Below, in pieces: positions 32,196 through 40,413 of a stretch of 51,024 bases of DNA. Under the pieces are notes generated by a model. The model worked only from the letters and a program-made list of their open reading frames with translations. It was not told where the DNA came from and ran no database searches. Origin of the DNA: Variovorax beijingensis (GTDB lineage: Bacteria > Pseudomonadota > Gammaproteobacteria > Burkholderiales > Burkholderiaceae_C). The stretch lies in the NCBI RefSeq assembly GCF_007828835.1, contig NZ_VIVL01000022.1:1-51024 (forward strand). Reading direction: 5' to 3'. The translations under genes were made by a program, and so were the position numbers. Within the stretch, counting starts at the first letter, position 1. The number at the start of each line of letters is the position of its first letter.

Positions 32196-33041
32196 CTAGA
32201 TGCCGCGCGCGAACTCGGCGATCGCCGCGCTCATGGCCTGCGGCTGCTCGGGCGCCATCGCATGCCCCGCGTCGCGGATGACCCGGACCGTGACCCGCTC
32301 GCCCAACAGGGGCTGCATGACATCGGGAATGACGACCGCGTCGTGCTCGGCCTGCAGGTCCAGGATCGGCGCCGTCTTTCCACCCGAGAAGTAGTCGTCG
32401 ATCGGCGTGTTCTCGCGCGCGCGGCCCTGCGCTTCGTGCGCGGCCGGAAACCAGCCGTCAAGCCACACGCTCGGGTCGTGCCCGGGTGCGAAGAAGGCCT
32501 TGCGCAGGCAGGCGAGGCGTTCGGCCTGCGAGAGGGACGGATCCCCGGCGCCGTCGATCGCGTCGCGCAGGCGGCTGTATGGCCTCTCGGTCGAGCCCGG
32601 CGGCAGCTTGCCCGCCGACGCCGCGGCCATGACGATGCCGCGCACCAGGTCCGGACGATCGGCCGCCAGCGCACGCGCCGGCTGGCTGCCCCAGGCATGG
32701 CCGACGATGACCACCGGCCCGGTTTGCGCATGGTCGAGAACCGCGGCCACGTCGCCCGCGAAATCGTGCATGTCCAGGTTCTCCATCGGCCCGCGGCTGC
32801 GGCCGACGCCTCTGGGCTCGGGCCGCAGCACACGGAAGCCGGCGTCGCACAGCAGGTCCGCGACCACGTCGTAGTCCCGCCCCGAGCGCGCGAGCGAAGG
32901 CAGGATGCAGATGACCGGGCCGGCGCCCTGGTCGTGGAATTCGATCTCGACCGTTCCGTTCGAATTCCGGGGCCGGCAGGAGAGCAGCTTGCTCGCCGGC
33001 TGCTCGCGCCTGGCGGGATGGAGTGGGGTGTCGGTGGGCAT
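32196..33041 (-). CDS. Alpha/beta-hydrolase-fold protein lacking the nucleophile Ser (paralog)
   Basis: A 281-aa protein without an obvious signal peptide. VICILPSLARSGRDY and RPEPRGVGRSRGPMENL open the core; the elbow reads IVGHAWGSQPA with Ala at the nucleophile position; the His near the end is in IRDAGHAMAPEQPQ. It shares the AFFAPGHDPSVWLDGW segment with the protein at 20176-21057. The repeated Ser-to-Ala change in two paralogs suggests a conserved non-classical role, as in RutD-like proteins, rather than random decay. It sits between a LysR gene and a Bug receptor gene. Confidence 0.82.
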   Translation of the reverse strand: MPTDTPLHPARREQPASKLLSCRPRNSNGTVEIEFHDQGAGPVICILPSLARSGRDYDVVADLLCDAGFRVLRPEPRGVGRSRGPMENLDMHDFAGDVAAVLDHAQTGPVVIVGHAWGSQPARALAADRPDLVRGIVMAAASAGKLPPGSTERPYSRLRDAIDGAGDPSLSQAERLACLRKAFFAPGHDPSVWLDGWFPAAHEAQGRARENTPIDDYFSGGKTAPILDLQAEHDAVVIPDVMQPLLGERVTVRVIRDAGHAMAPEQPQAMSAAIAEFARGI

Positions 33042-33110
33042 GACCGGCAGTCTCGGCGGGCCCGCCGCAGCCCGTAAGCAATCCTGGCCTATACCAGCTA
33101 TGCCTGTTGG

Positions 33111-34004
33111 CTATTCGACCTGGGGGCGCCGGAAATCCAGTTCCTGGAGCAGCTGCGCCGTGCCGCGCACGAGCCGGGTGGCCGGGCGCGCCGTCGGCGT
33201 CGCGAGGACCAGCGCATTCCAGATGGCGGGCGGCCCGATCGGCGCGCGCGGCAGGGCCTCGTCGTCGGCGGCACTCAAGGCGCTCTCCGGAAGGATCGTG
33301 CACCCGACGCCGGTCGCGACGAGCGCGAGAACGGTGCGCACCGCACCCACCTCCGCGAGCACCTGGAGCTCGACGCCGCGCGGGCCCAGCACCGAGTCGA
33401 GCAAGTGCCGGATCGCGTTCGGCGCGCTGGGCAGCACCATGGGATAGTTGGCGAGCGCCGGCAAGCCGACGCGGGCGGGCAGCTTGCTCCTGGGCGGCGC
33501 CACCAGCAGGAGCTTCTCGCGCATCAGCGGCTGGAACGAAAGCTGGGCCGAGGGCGCGGGATCGAAGAGCAGCGCCAGGTCCAGCCGCCCTGCGACGAGC
33601 GACTCGCGCAGCGCCACGCTCAGGCCTTCGAGCACGGTGATGACGGCGCGCGGGAACCTCTGCCTGAAGCGCCGGATCAGGGGCGCGCTCAAGCCCAGGG
33701 CCACCCGCGGCGGCATGCCGACCACGATCCGGCCGCCCGGGCTTTCCTCCATCTCGCCGAGCTCGTCGCGCGCGCGGCGCGAGATCTCGAGCATGGCGCG
33801 CGCGTGAACCAGCAAGGCTTCGCCCGCATCCGTGGGGGTCACGCCGCGCCCGGTTCTGACCAGCAGCCGCTGCCCGAGGTCCGCTTCCAGCAGCGCGATC
33901 TGCCTGCTCAAGCTGGGCTGCGCCAGGTCGAGCACCACGGCCGCACGGCTGAAGCTCCCCGCATCGACCACGGCGACGAAATACTGAAGCTGGCGCAGTT
34001 CCAT
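33111..34004 (-). CDS. LysR-family transcriptional regulator
   Basis: A 297-aa regulator of normal length. HTH at residues 1-60: MELRQLQYFVAVVDAGSFS, DLAQPSLSRQIALLEADLG, then RTGRGVTPTDAGEALL. The effector domain begins at GGRIVVGMPPRVALG. ATG 34004 is chosen because the LysR N-terminus starts there; the frame to 34136 is longer but not family-like. It is divergent from the amidohydrolase-led operon at 34075 with 70 bp between, the classical arrangement for LysR control of the neighbouring operon and of itself. Confidence 0.9.
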   Translation of the reverse strand: MELRQLQYFVAVVDAGSFSRAAVVLDLAQPSLSRQIALLEADLGQRLLVRTGRGVTPTDAGEALLVHARAMLEISRRARDELGEMEESPGGRIVVGMPPRVALGLSAPLIRRFRQRFPRAVITVLEGLSVALRESLVAGRLDLALLFDPAPSAQLSFQPLMREKLLLVAPPRSKLPARVGLPALANYPMVLPSAPNAIRHLLDSVLGPRGVELQVLAEVGAVRTVLALVATGVGCTILPESALSAADDEALPRAPIGPPAIWNALVLATPTARPATRLVRGTAQLLQELDFRRPQVE

Positions 34005-34074
34005 AGCCGTTGAGCATAGCTGATATAGGGACGACATCCTTCCGCCCAAGGCCCGCAGCCGGGAAACTGCATGC

Positions 34075-34914
34075 ATGACCTCCACCCTCCCCTCCGGGGC
34101 CTGCAATGCCCATTGCCATGTGTTCGGGCCCCGCACGCGATTTCCCTACGCCGAGGACGCCAGCTTCGTTCCCGGGGCCGATGCGCCGAAGGAAGCCCTT
34201 TACGCACTGAACGACCGGCTCGGGCTGCAGCGCTGCGTGGTCGTGCAGTCGGCCTGCCATGGCTTCGACAACCGGGCCACCGAAGACGCGGTCGCCGCGC
34301 GGCCTTCGAGCTACCGCGGCATCGCGCTGCTGCCGACCCACGTCGGCGATGCGGAGCTCCGGCGCCTGGACGCAGCGGGTTTTCGCGGCGTCCGGTTCAA
34401 CTTCATGGGCCACCTGGGCCGCCACACCCCCATCGAGGAGGTGCTGTCGCTCGCGGGCCGCTTTGCGCCGCTCGGCTGGCATCTGCAGATCCACGGCGAT
34501 CCGGCCCTGCTCACGGATCTGGCGCCGGCGCTGCGCCGTTCACCGACGCCGGTGGTGATCGACCACATCGGGCGCATCGATGCGTCGCGGGGCCTGGACC
34601 AGCCCGACTTCCGCGCGCTGCTCGGCCTGATGGCGCACGAACACTTCTGGGTCAAGGTGAGCGGCATGGACCGCATCACGCGGCAGGGTCCGCCCTATGC
34701 CGACGCCCTGCCCTTCGCGCGGACGCTGGTCGCGGAATTCGGCGACCGGGTGGTGTGGGGCAACGACTGGCCGCATCCCAACCACGCGGGCCCCGTGCCC
34801 GACGAACAGCAGCTCGTCGACCTCATTGCCGAGATGGCGCCGAGCGAATCCGCGCGCCACGCGCTGCTGGTCGACAACCCGCAACGCCTTTACCGATTTG
34901 GAGACCAGCCATGA
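34075..34914 (+). CDS. Amidohydrolase, 2-pyrone-4,6-dicarboxylate lactonase-like
   Basis: A 279-aa TIM-barrel protein strongly resembling LigI: CNAHCHVFGPRTRFPYAED carries the HxH pair, VRFNFMGHLG follows, VVIDHIGRID the central His, and VVWGNDWPHPNHAG the catalytic Asp. LigI hydrolyses the lactone 2-pyrone-4,6-dicarboxylate in lignin-monomer catabolism. First gene of a five-gene operon (amidohydrolase, SDR, Bug receptor, CMD-like, DUF). Its TGA overlaps the ATG of the SDR gene by 4 bp. Whether PDC or another lactone is the substrate is open. Confidence 0.87.
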   Translation: MTSTLPSGACNAHCHVFGPRTRFPYAEDASFVPGADAPKEALYALNDRLGLQRCVVVQSACHGFDNRATEDAVAARPSSYRGIALLPTHVGDAELRRLDAAGFRGVRFNFMGHLGRHTPIEEVLSLAGRFAPLGWHLQIHGDPALLTDLAPALRRSPTPVVIDHIGRIDASRGLDQPDFRALLGLMAHEHFWVKVSGMDRITRQGPPYADALPFARTLVAEFGDRVVWGNDWPHPNHAGPVPDEQQLVDLIAEMAPSESARHALLVDNPQRLYRFGDQP

Positions 34915-35711
34915 GCCCGCGCTTCGAGAACAAGGTGGCCATCGTGACCGGCGCCGGCTGCGTCGGCGCCGGCTGGGGAAATGGCCGCGCGATTGCCGTG
35001 CGCCTGGCCGAGGAAGGTGCCAAGGTGCTGGCGGTGGACCGCGACCGCGCACGGCTCGAAGAAACGCTCGAGCTGGCCGGCCGGGCCCGCGCATCGATCA
35101 CGCCATGGCTGTGCGACGTCACGAGCAACGAGAGCGTCGCGGCCATGGCGGCCGCCTGCCTGGACAGCTACGGCACCATCGACATCCTCGTCAACAACGT
35201 GGGCGGCTCGGCCGCGGGCGGGCCGGTGGAGCTGGCCGAGGAAACATGGAACCTGCAGGTCGACGTGAACCTCAAGAGCGTGTTCCTCACCTGCAAGCAC
35301 GTGCTTCCCACGATGCTTGCGAAGGGTGCGGGATCGATCGTCAACATCTCCTCCACCTCGGGCCTGCGCTGGACCGGCAGTGCGCAGGTCGCGTACGCCG
35401 CGACCAAGGCCGGCGTCATCCAGATGTCGCGCGTGATCGCGGTCCAGCACGCGGCGCAGGGCGTGCGGGTCAACAGCGTGGTGCCGGGCCAGCTGCACAC
35501 GCCGATGGTCGAGACGCGGCTGGCGAAGCAGCGCGCCGGCGGCAACGTCGATGCCCTGCTGGCCCAGCGCCAGAAGCGCATTCCGCTCGGTTTCATGGGC
35601 GACGGCCGCGACACCGCGAGCGCGGTGCTGTTCCTGGCGAGCGACGAGGCCCGGTTCATCACCGGCACCGAACTGATCGTCGACGGCGGCATGACCGCGC
35701 GCTGCGACTGA
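34911..35711 (+). CDS. Short-chain dehydrogenase/reductase
   Basis: A 266-aa NAD(P)-dependent Rossmann enzyme. VAIVTGAGCVGAGWGNGRAI is an extended glycine motif, AVDRDRARL suggests NAD preference by its Asp, NNVGG the NNAG equivalent, ISSTSG the catalytic Ser, and YAATKAG the Tyr-x3-Lys. VDGGMTARCD ends the protein as in classical SDRs. Start overlaps the amidohydrolase stop (ATGA). It probably oxidises a hydroxy intermediate before or after the lactone step. Confidence 0.9.
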   Translation: MSPRFENKVAIVTGAGCVGAGWGNGRAIAVRLAEEGAKVLAVDRDRARLEETLELAGRARASITPWLCDVTSNESVAAMAAACLDSYGTIDILVNNVGGSAAGGPVELAEETWNLQVDVNLKSVFLTCKHVLPTMLAKGAGSIVNISSTSGLRWTGSAQVAYAATKAGVIQMSRVIAVQHAAQGVRVNSVVPGQLHTPMVETRLAKQRAGGNVDALLAQRQKRIPLGFMGDGRDTASAVLFLASDEARFITGTELIVDGGMTARCD

Positions 35712-35745
35712 GGCTCGAGCCCCTGCAAGAAAGACGGAGACATCC

Positions 35746-36702
35746 ATGATCAAGCGCTACCTGCTCGCAGCGGCATTCGCCGCGCTGCCGATGCCCGCCG
35801 TGCACGCGCAGCCGAAGACGACGCGGATCGTCGTTTCCTTCACCTCGGGCGGCCCTGTCGACGCGGTCGCGCGGACCCTGTCCGAACGGCTCGGCAAGGA
35901 GCTGGGCCGCACGGTCCTCATCGACAACAAGCCGGGCGCCAATGGCGCGATCGGCGCCGTCGATGTCATGAAATCGGCGCCGGACGGCAGCACGCTGTGG
36001 TTCACCAGCGTGGGCGCGGCGGCCATCAATTCTTCGCTCTACGAGAAGCTTCCCTACGACATGCAGCGCGACTTCGTGCCGGTCTCGCTGGTGGTCAACA
36101 ACGTCGAGCTGCTGGTGGCGCAGCAGGGCAATCCGGCCCGGGACGCGGCCGAGTTCGTGGCCGCGACGAAGAAGCGCGCCGATCCCACGCCGATGGGCTC
36201 CTCCGGCACCGGGAGCATCCCGCACCTGGCGATCGAGCAGCTGGCCGATGCGAGCGGCGCGAAGCTGCTTCATGTGCCCTACAAGGGCGCCGCTCCCGCC
36301 ATCACGGACCTGATGGGCGGCCAGATCAGCGGCTTCTTCGGCGACGTGCCGGGGCTGCTCGGACACCTGCAGGGCGGGCGGCTCAAGGCGCTCGGCGTGG
36401 CGTCGGGCAAGCGGCATCCTTCGCTGCCCGAGGTGAAGACGCTGGAAGAGCAAGGCATCCAGGGCGTCGACACCAACAACTGGTATGCGCTGTTCGCGCC
36501 CGCGAAGACGCCGCCGGAAATCGTCGCGGCCGTCAACAAGGCGGTGCGCCGTACGCTGGCCGATCCGGCGGTGCGCGAGAAACTGCTGAAGACCGGCACC
36601 GAGCCGGTGGGCTCCACCCCGCAGGAACTCGCGGCCATCCAGAAGCGCGACACCGAGAAGTGGGCGAAACTGATCCGCGCCAAGAACATCAGGGCCGAAT
36701 GA
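35746..36702 (+). CDS. Bug-family solute receptor
   Basis: A 318-aa periplasmic receptor: signal peptide (MIKRYLLAAAFAALPMPAVHA), TTRIVVSFTSGGPVDAVART, DNKPGANGAIGAVDVMKSAP, LLHVPYKGAAPAITDLMGG and WAKLIRAKNIRAE. It is the third gene of the operon headed by the LigI-like gene, which makes it the best candidate for a receptor of that pathway's substrate. Its stop overlaps the CMD-like start by 4 bp. Confidence 0.9.
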   Translation: MIKRYLLAAAFAALPMPAVHAQPKTTRIVVSFTSGGPVDAVARTLSERLGKELGRTVLIDNKPGANGAIGAVDVMKSAPDGSTLWFTSVGAAAINSSLYEKLPYDMQRDFVPVSLVVNNVELLVAQQGNPARDAAEFVAATKKRADPTPMGSSGTGSIPHLAIEQLADASGAKLLHVPYKGAAPAITDLMGGQISGFFGDVPGLLGHLQGGRLKALGVASGKRHPSLPEVKTLEEQGIQGVDTNNWYALFAPAKTPPEIVAAVNKAVRRTLADPAVREKLLKTGTEPVGSTPQELAAIQKRDTEKWAKLIRAKNIRAE

Positions 36703-37232
36703 TGACGACGAGCACATCCATCCGCGTACCCCTCGTGCAGCCCGGCACCCATCCGGAACTGGCCGAGGTCGAAGCCCGCATCATGGCCGAGCGCGGCCGC
36801 GTGTCGCTGCTCTACCAGGTGCTGCTGAACAGCGGGCCGATCGCCTCGGGCTGGGAACGCATGCTCACGGCGGTGCGCAACCAGACCGGCGTGCCGGCCG
36901 ACCTTCGCGAGCTGATGATCCTGCGGGTCGCGGTGCTCAACGGCGCAAGCTTCGAGTACGACGCGCACGTGCCCCATGCGCAGAAGGCGGGCGTGAGCGC
37001 CGAGAAGATCGACGCGGTGCGCCAGGACGTGCTGTCCGGCGTGTTCGCGCCGCTCGAGCGCCTGGTGCTGGAGCTGACCGATGCCATGACCCGGCAGGTC
37101 GTGGTGCCGGACGAACTCATGGGCCGCGTGCAGCAGCACTTCGACGCCAAGGGCGTGGTGGAAGTCGTGGCGACCGTGGCGGCCTACAACATGGTGTCGC
37201 GCCTGCTTGTCGCGCTGAATGTGGCGCATTGA
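36699..37232 (+). CDS. Carboxymuconolactone decarboxylase family protein
   Basis: A 177-aa AhpD/CMD-fold helical protein. LRELMILRVAVLNGASFEYDAHVPHAQKAG holds the conserved Glu, and Glu-Tyr-x-x-His; VATVAAYNMVSRLLVALN closes the fold. No CxxC pair is present, so AhpD-like peroxidase partner activity is unlikely. ATGATG gives two adjacent starts; the first overlaps the Bug gene stop by 4 bp. Functional counterpart of the protein at 19574 in the other module. Confidence 0.85.
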   Translation: MMTTSTSIRVPLVQPGTHPELAEVEARIMAERGRVSLLYQVLLNSGPIASGWERMLTAVRNQTGVPADLRELMILRVAVLNGASFEYDAHVPHAQKAGVSAEKIDAVRQDVLSGVFAPLERLVLELTDAMTRQVVVPDELMGRVQQHFDAKGVVEVVATVAAYNMVSRLLVALNVAH

Positions 37233-37246
37233 ACGAGGCCATTCGA

Positions 37247-37762
37247 ATGCAGGACCTCTGGCTTCTCAGGCATGACGCATCGCTGGCGGGGCCGCTGGCA
37301 GGTTCGTGGCTGCGCGAAGCGCGACCGTGGCAGGCCGTGGACGGGCACCTGGCCTATTTCTATGTTTCGAGCCCCAAGCCGCCCGCGGAAGGCGGCTTGG
37401 GCGGGTGGCGGCGGCTCGCCTGCCTGCAGGAAGTGCCGGGTGCCTCGGCCGGCCGCGTCGCCACGCACCACTACGTCGTGGAGACGGACGTGCTGCCCGA
37501 ACTCGAGGACGAACTCAATGCCTGGTATGCGCAGGAGCACCTGCCCGGCCTCGCCGCCGTGCCCGGGACCGTCCGGGCCGCACGCTACATCGACCTGGCG
37601 GGCTCGCCGCGCTACTACGCCTGCTACGACCTTGCGGACCCCGGGGCCCTGGGCAGCCCCGCGTGGCTGGCGGTGCGCGCGACGCCGTGGAGTTCGCGCG
37701 TGCGGCCGGCTTTCCGCAACACGCGGCGGACCATGTTTCGCCGGGCGGCGGCCGCGTCCTGA
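37247..37762 (+). CDS. Dimeric alpha/beta-barrel protein (EthD/DUF4286-like)
   Basis: A 171-aa protein that I can place only at fold level. NAWYAQEHLPGLAAVPGTVR near residues 85-105 followed by ARYIDLAGSPRYYACYDL resembles ferredoxin-like dimeric barrel proteins such as EthD and DUF4286. A C-terminal basic stretch (RNTRRTMFRRAAAAS) ends it. ATG 37247 is chosen because GAGG lies 8 bp upstream; a TTG at 37229 would overlap the CMD stop. Last gene of the LigI-like operon; perhaps an isomerase or lactone-handling accessory protein. Confidence 0.65.
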   Translation: MQDLWLLRHDASLAGPLAGSWLREARPWQAVDGHLAYFYVSSPKPPAEGGLGGWRRLACLQEVPGASAGRVATHHYVVETDVLPELEDELNAWYAQEHLPGLAAVPGTVRAARYIDLAGSPRYYACYDLADPGALGSPAWLAVRATPWSSRVRPAFRNTRRTMFRRAAAAS

Positions 37763-37909
37763 GCTTCTTCGCGCGGCCACGTCCGAGCGCAGCGCCGCGG
37801 CCTTCGAGAACCTCCACCACCTGGCCGATGGCGAGACGAAGCACCAGGCACGCGAGGACCGGCTGGCCAAGGCGCCGGCGACCGGCGTGCCCCGATGCCC
37901 GGCCCGCGT

Positions 37910-38800
37910 TCACATCCGGCCGCCGCGGAATTCGCCCGGCGTCATGCCCTTGATCCGGCGGAAGTGCCGATTGAAATTCGAGATGTTGTTGAAGCCCACC
38001 TCGTAGCAGATGCTGCTCACCTGCTGGCGCGTCGACGCCAGCAGGCGGCAGGCCCTGGCCACGCGCAGGCCGTTGACGAAGTCGGTGAAGGTCTGGCCGG
38101 TGGCGCGGCGGAAGCTGCGCGAGAACGCGTTCTCGCGCATGCCTGCGATCGCGCCGACCTCGGCCAGCGACAGCGCCTCGGCGTAGTTGTCGCGGATGTA
38201 GTCGATCGCCTTGTGGATGCGCAGCGCCCGGCCGTCCTCGTCGAAGCCGGCATCGGCAAGGAAGACATCGGCCAGCAGGCGGTAGTCGCGCCATTGCGCG
38301 AGCTCGTTCAGCAGCGCGATGAACTCGGAAAATCGCGCAAGCCCGCGCAGCGTCTCGATGCGGCGCAGGCGCGCGAGCGTGTCCGCGCCAAGGCCGACGA
38401 ACTGCACGCCCTGGCGCGCGCGCGCCAGCAGCGGGCCGGCATCGCCGAGCTCCGGAAAAAGCGCCATGCCGCGGCGCAGCAGCTCGTCGCTGAAGCGCAG
38501 CACCAGTGCGCCAGCGGCGTCGCCGCCCGGGGGCGCGCGGTGCTCGAACGCGAGGCTGCGCGGCAGCCGCGGACCGAGCAGCACGACGGTGCCGGGCGCG
38601 AAGCTGTGCGTCTCCTGGTCCGCGCCGCCGCCGATGCGCAGGCGCGCAGGCCTCGCGCCGATCAGGTGCAGCTCGTGTTCATGCAGGCAGCGCGGATTGC
38701 TCTCTTGCGGCGAAGGCGCGCAGGCGCCCTCGCAGTGAACCGTGGCGCAGGCATCGAACACCTGCTGGGGAGCGAAGGCCTGCGGCGTCGTGTTCAGCAA
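37910..38800 (-). CDS. AraC-family transcriptional regulator
   Basis: A 296-aa regulator. The N-terminal cupin sensing domain (about 1-130; HEHELHLIGARPARLRIGG, SFAPGTVVLLGP) is followed by the C-terminal double HTH (residues 195-296), with LSLAEVGAIAGMRENAFSRS and ICYEVGFNNISNFNRHFRR, then GMTPGEFR. It lies 39 bp downstream of the gluconokinase gene on the same strand, so it could be co-transcribed with the gluconate genes, though those have their own LacI-type regulator. The inducer is unknown. Confidence 0.88.
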   Translation of the reverse strand: MLNTTPQAFAPQQVFDACATVHCEGACAPSPQESNPRCLHEHELHLIGARPARLRIGGGADQETHSFAPGTVVLLGPRLPRSLAFEHRAPPGGDAAGALVLRFSDELLRRGMALFPELGDAGPLLARARQGVQFVGLGADTLARLRRIETLRGLARFSEFIALLNELAQWRDYRLLADVFLADAGFDEDGRALRIHKAIDYIRDNYAEALSLAEVGAIAGMRENAFSRSFRRATGQTFTDFVNGLRVARACRLLASTRQQVSSICYEVGFNNISNFNRHFRRIKGMTPGEFRGGRM

Positions 38801-38839
38801 AGCCGGATCTCCAAAAAGGGGCTGGGCGAAGCGCAGCCG

Positions 38840-40399
38840 TCAGCCTTTGCGCACCGGCGGCGGCACCGCCGTCTGCTGCTGGAACGCGGCCAGCAGCCGG
38901 TATTCCTCGCCGAGCTTGCGCGGCAGCGAGAGGAACACCGGCAGCAGCTGCCGGTAGAGCGCGGCGTTCTTGGCGTTGGGCGTGTGGCGGTGGGTCGCGC
39001 CCACCATGCCCGCGACCACGTCCAGCGAATCGACATGGCCCAGCGCATAGAGCCCGAGCACCGCGGCGCCGAGGCAGGAGCTCTCGAAGCTCTCGGGCAC
39101 CACCACCTCGCGGTCGAACACGTCGGCCATCATCTGGCGCCACATGCCCGAACGCGCGAAGCCGCCGGTGGCCTTGATGCGCGCGCTCGGGCCCGCGATC
39201 GATTCGACCGCCGGCAGGATGCTGTGCAGGTTGAAGATCACGCCCTCGAGCACCGCGCGGATCATGTGCTCCTTGCGGTGGTGGATGCCCAGCCCGAAGA
39301 AGGAGCCGCGCAGGTCCGCGTTCCAGTAGGGTGCGCGTTCGCCGGTGAGGAAGGGATGGAACACCAGCCCTTCGGAGCCCGCCGAGACCCGCTCGGCGAT
39401 GCGCGTGAGCACCTCGTAGGTGTCGATGCCCAGGCGCTTGGCGGTTTCGGCCTCGGCCGAGGCGAACTCGTCGCGCACCCAGCGCAGGATGATGCCGCCG
39501 TTGTTCACCGGCCCGCCCACCACCCAGCGCCGCTCGGCCAGCGCATAGCAGAAGGTGCGGCCCTCGGGATCGGTCATCGGGTGGTCGACCACGGTGCGCA
39601 TCGCGCCGCTGGTGCCGATGGTCACGGCCACTTCGCCGGGCGCCATCGCGTTCACGCCGAGGTTGGAGAGCACGCCGTCGTTGGCGCCGATCACGAACGG
39701 GGTGTCGCGCGCCAGGCCCAGCTGCGCCGCGGTGTCCGCCGCCAGGCCCTCGATGTGCCAGGTGGTCGGCACCGGGCGCGGCAGCTGGTCGGCGCGCACG
39801 CCGGCCAGCGCGAGCGCGCCCTCGTCCCAGTCGAGCCGCTCGATGTCGAACAGCCCCGTGGCCGAGGCGATCGAATGGTCGACCTGCCACTGGCCGAAGA
39901 GCCGGAAGAACACGTACTCCTTGATGCCGGCGAAGCGCGCGGCGCGCGCGAAGAGCTCGGCGCGCTCGTGGCGCAGCCACACCAGCTTGGCCAGCGGCGA
40001 CATCGGATGGATCGGCGTGCCGGTGCGGCGGTAGATCGCCAGGCCGTCCCACTGGTCGCGGATGCGCCCGGCCCAGGCCGAGGCGCGGTGGTCGGCCCAG
40101 GTGATGCTGCGCGTGAGCGGCGCGCCTGCGGCGTCGACCAGGATCAGGCTGTGCATCGCCGCGCTGAAGGACACCGCGAGCACGTCGGCGGGCGCGGCCT
40201 TGCTCTGCTTCACACAGCCGGCAATGGCCGCGAGCACGGCCTGGAAGATCTGCTCCGGGTCCTGCTCGGCGGCTGCGGCCTCGGGCTGCAGCAGCGGGTA
40301 CTCGACTGCGTCGTGCGCCAGCACGCGCCCGGCCGGCGTGAAGGCCACCGCCTTGGTGCTGGTGGTTCCGATGTCGACCCCGATGACGATGCGGCCCAT
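38840..40399 (-). CDS. gntK: Gluconokinase (FGGY family)
   Basis: A 519-aa FGGY carbohydrate kinase. GVDIGTTSTKAVAFTPAG is the first phosphate loop, AMHSLILVDAAG and TWADHRA are substrate-side motifs, GANDGVLSNLG has the catalytic Asp, and VTIGTSGAMR the second phosphate motif. The position next to a GntP-family permease and a LacI-type regulator makes D-gluconate 6-kinase the best reading; it is the large FGGY type, unlike the small P-loop GntK of enteric bacteria. It feeds 6-phosphogluconate to the Entner-Doudoroff or pentose phosphate route. The permease gene is 14 bp upstream. Confidence 0.85.
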   Translation of the reverse strand: MGRIVIGVDIGTTSTKAVAFTPAGRVLAHDAVEYPLLQPEAAAAEQDPEQIFQAVLAAIAGCVKQSKAAPADVLAVSFSAAMHSLILVDAAGAPLTRSITWADHRASAWAGRIRDQWDGLAIYRRTGTPIHPMSPLAKLVWLRHERAELFARAARFAGIKEYVFFRLFGQWQVDHSIASATGLFDIERLDWDEGALALAGVRADQLPRPVPTTWHIEGLAADTAAQLGLARDTPFVIGANDGVLSNLGVNAMAPGEVAVTIGTSGAMRTVVDHPMTDPEGRTFCYALAERRWVVGGPVNNGGIILRWVRDEFASAEAETAKRLGIDTYEVLTRIAERVSAGSEGLVFHPFLTGERAPYWNADLRGSFFGLGIHHRKEHMIRAVLEGVIFNLHSILPAVESIAGPSARIKATGGFARSGMWRQMMADVFDREVVVPESFESSCLGAAVLGLYALGHVDSLDVVAGMVGATHRHTPNAKNAALYRQLLPVFLSLPRKLGEEYRLLAAFQQQTAVPPPVRKG

Positions 40400-40413
40400 G
40401 CTTGTCCCTTGGC

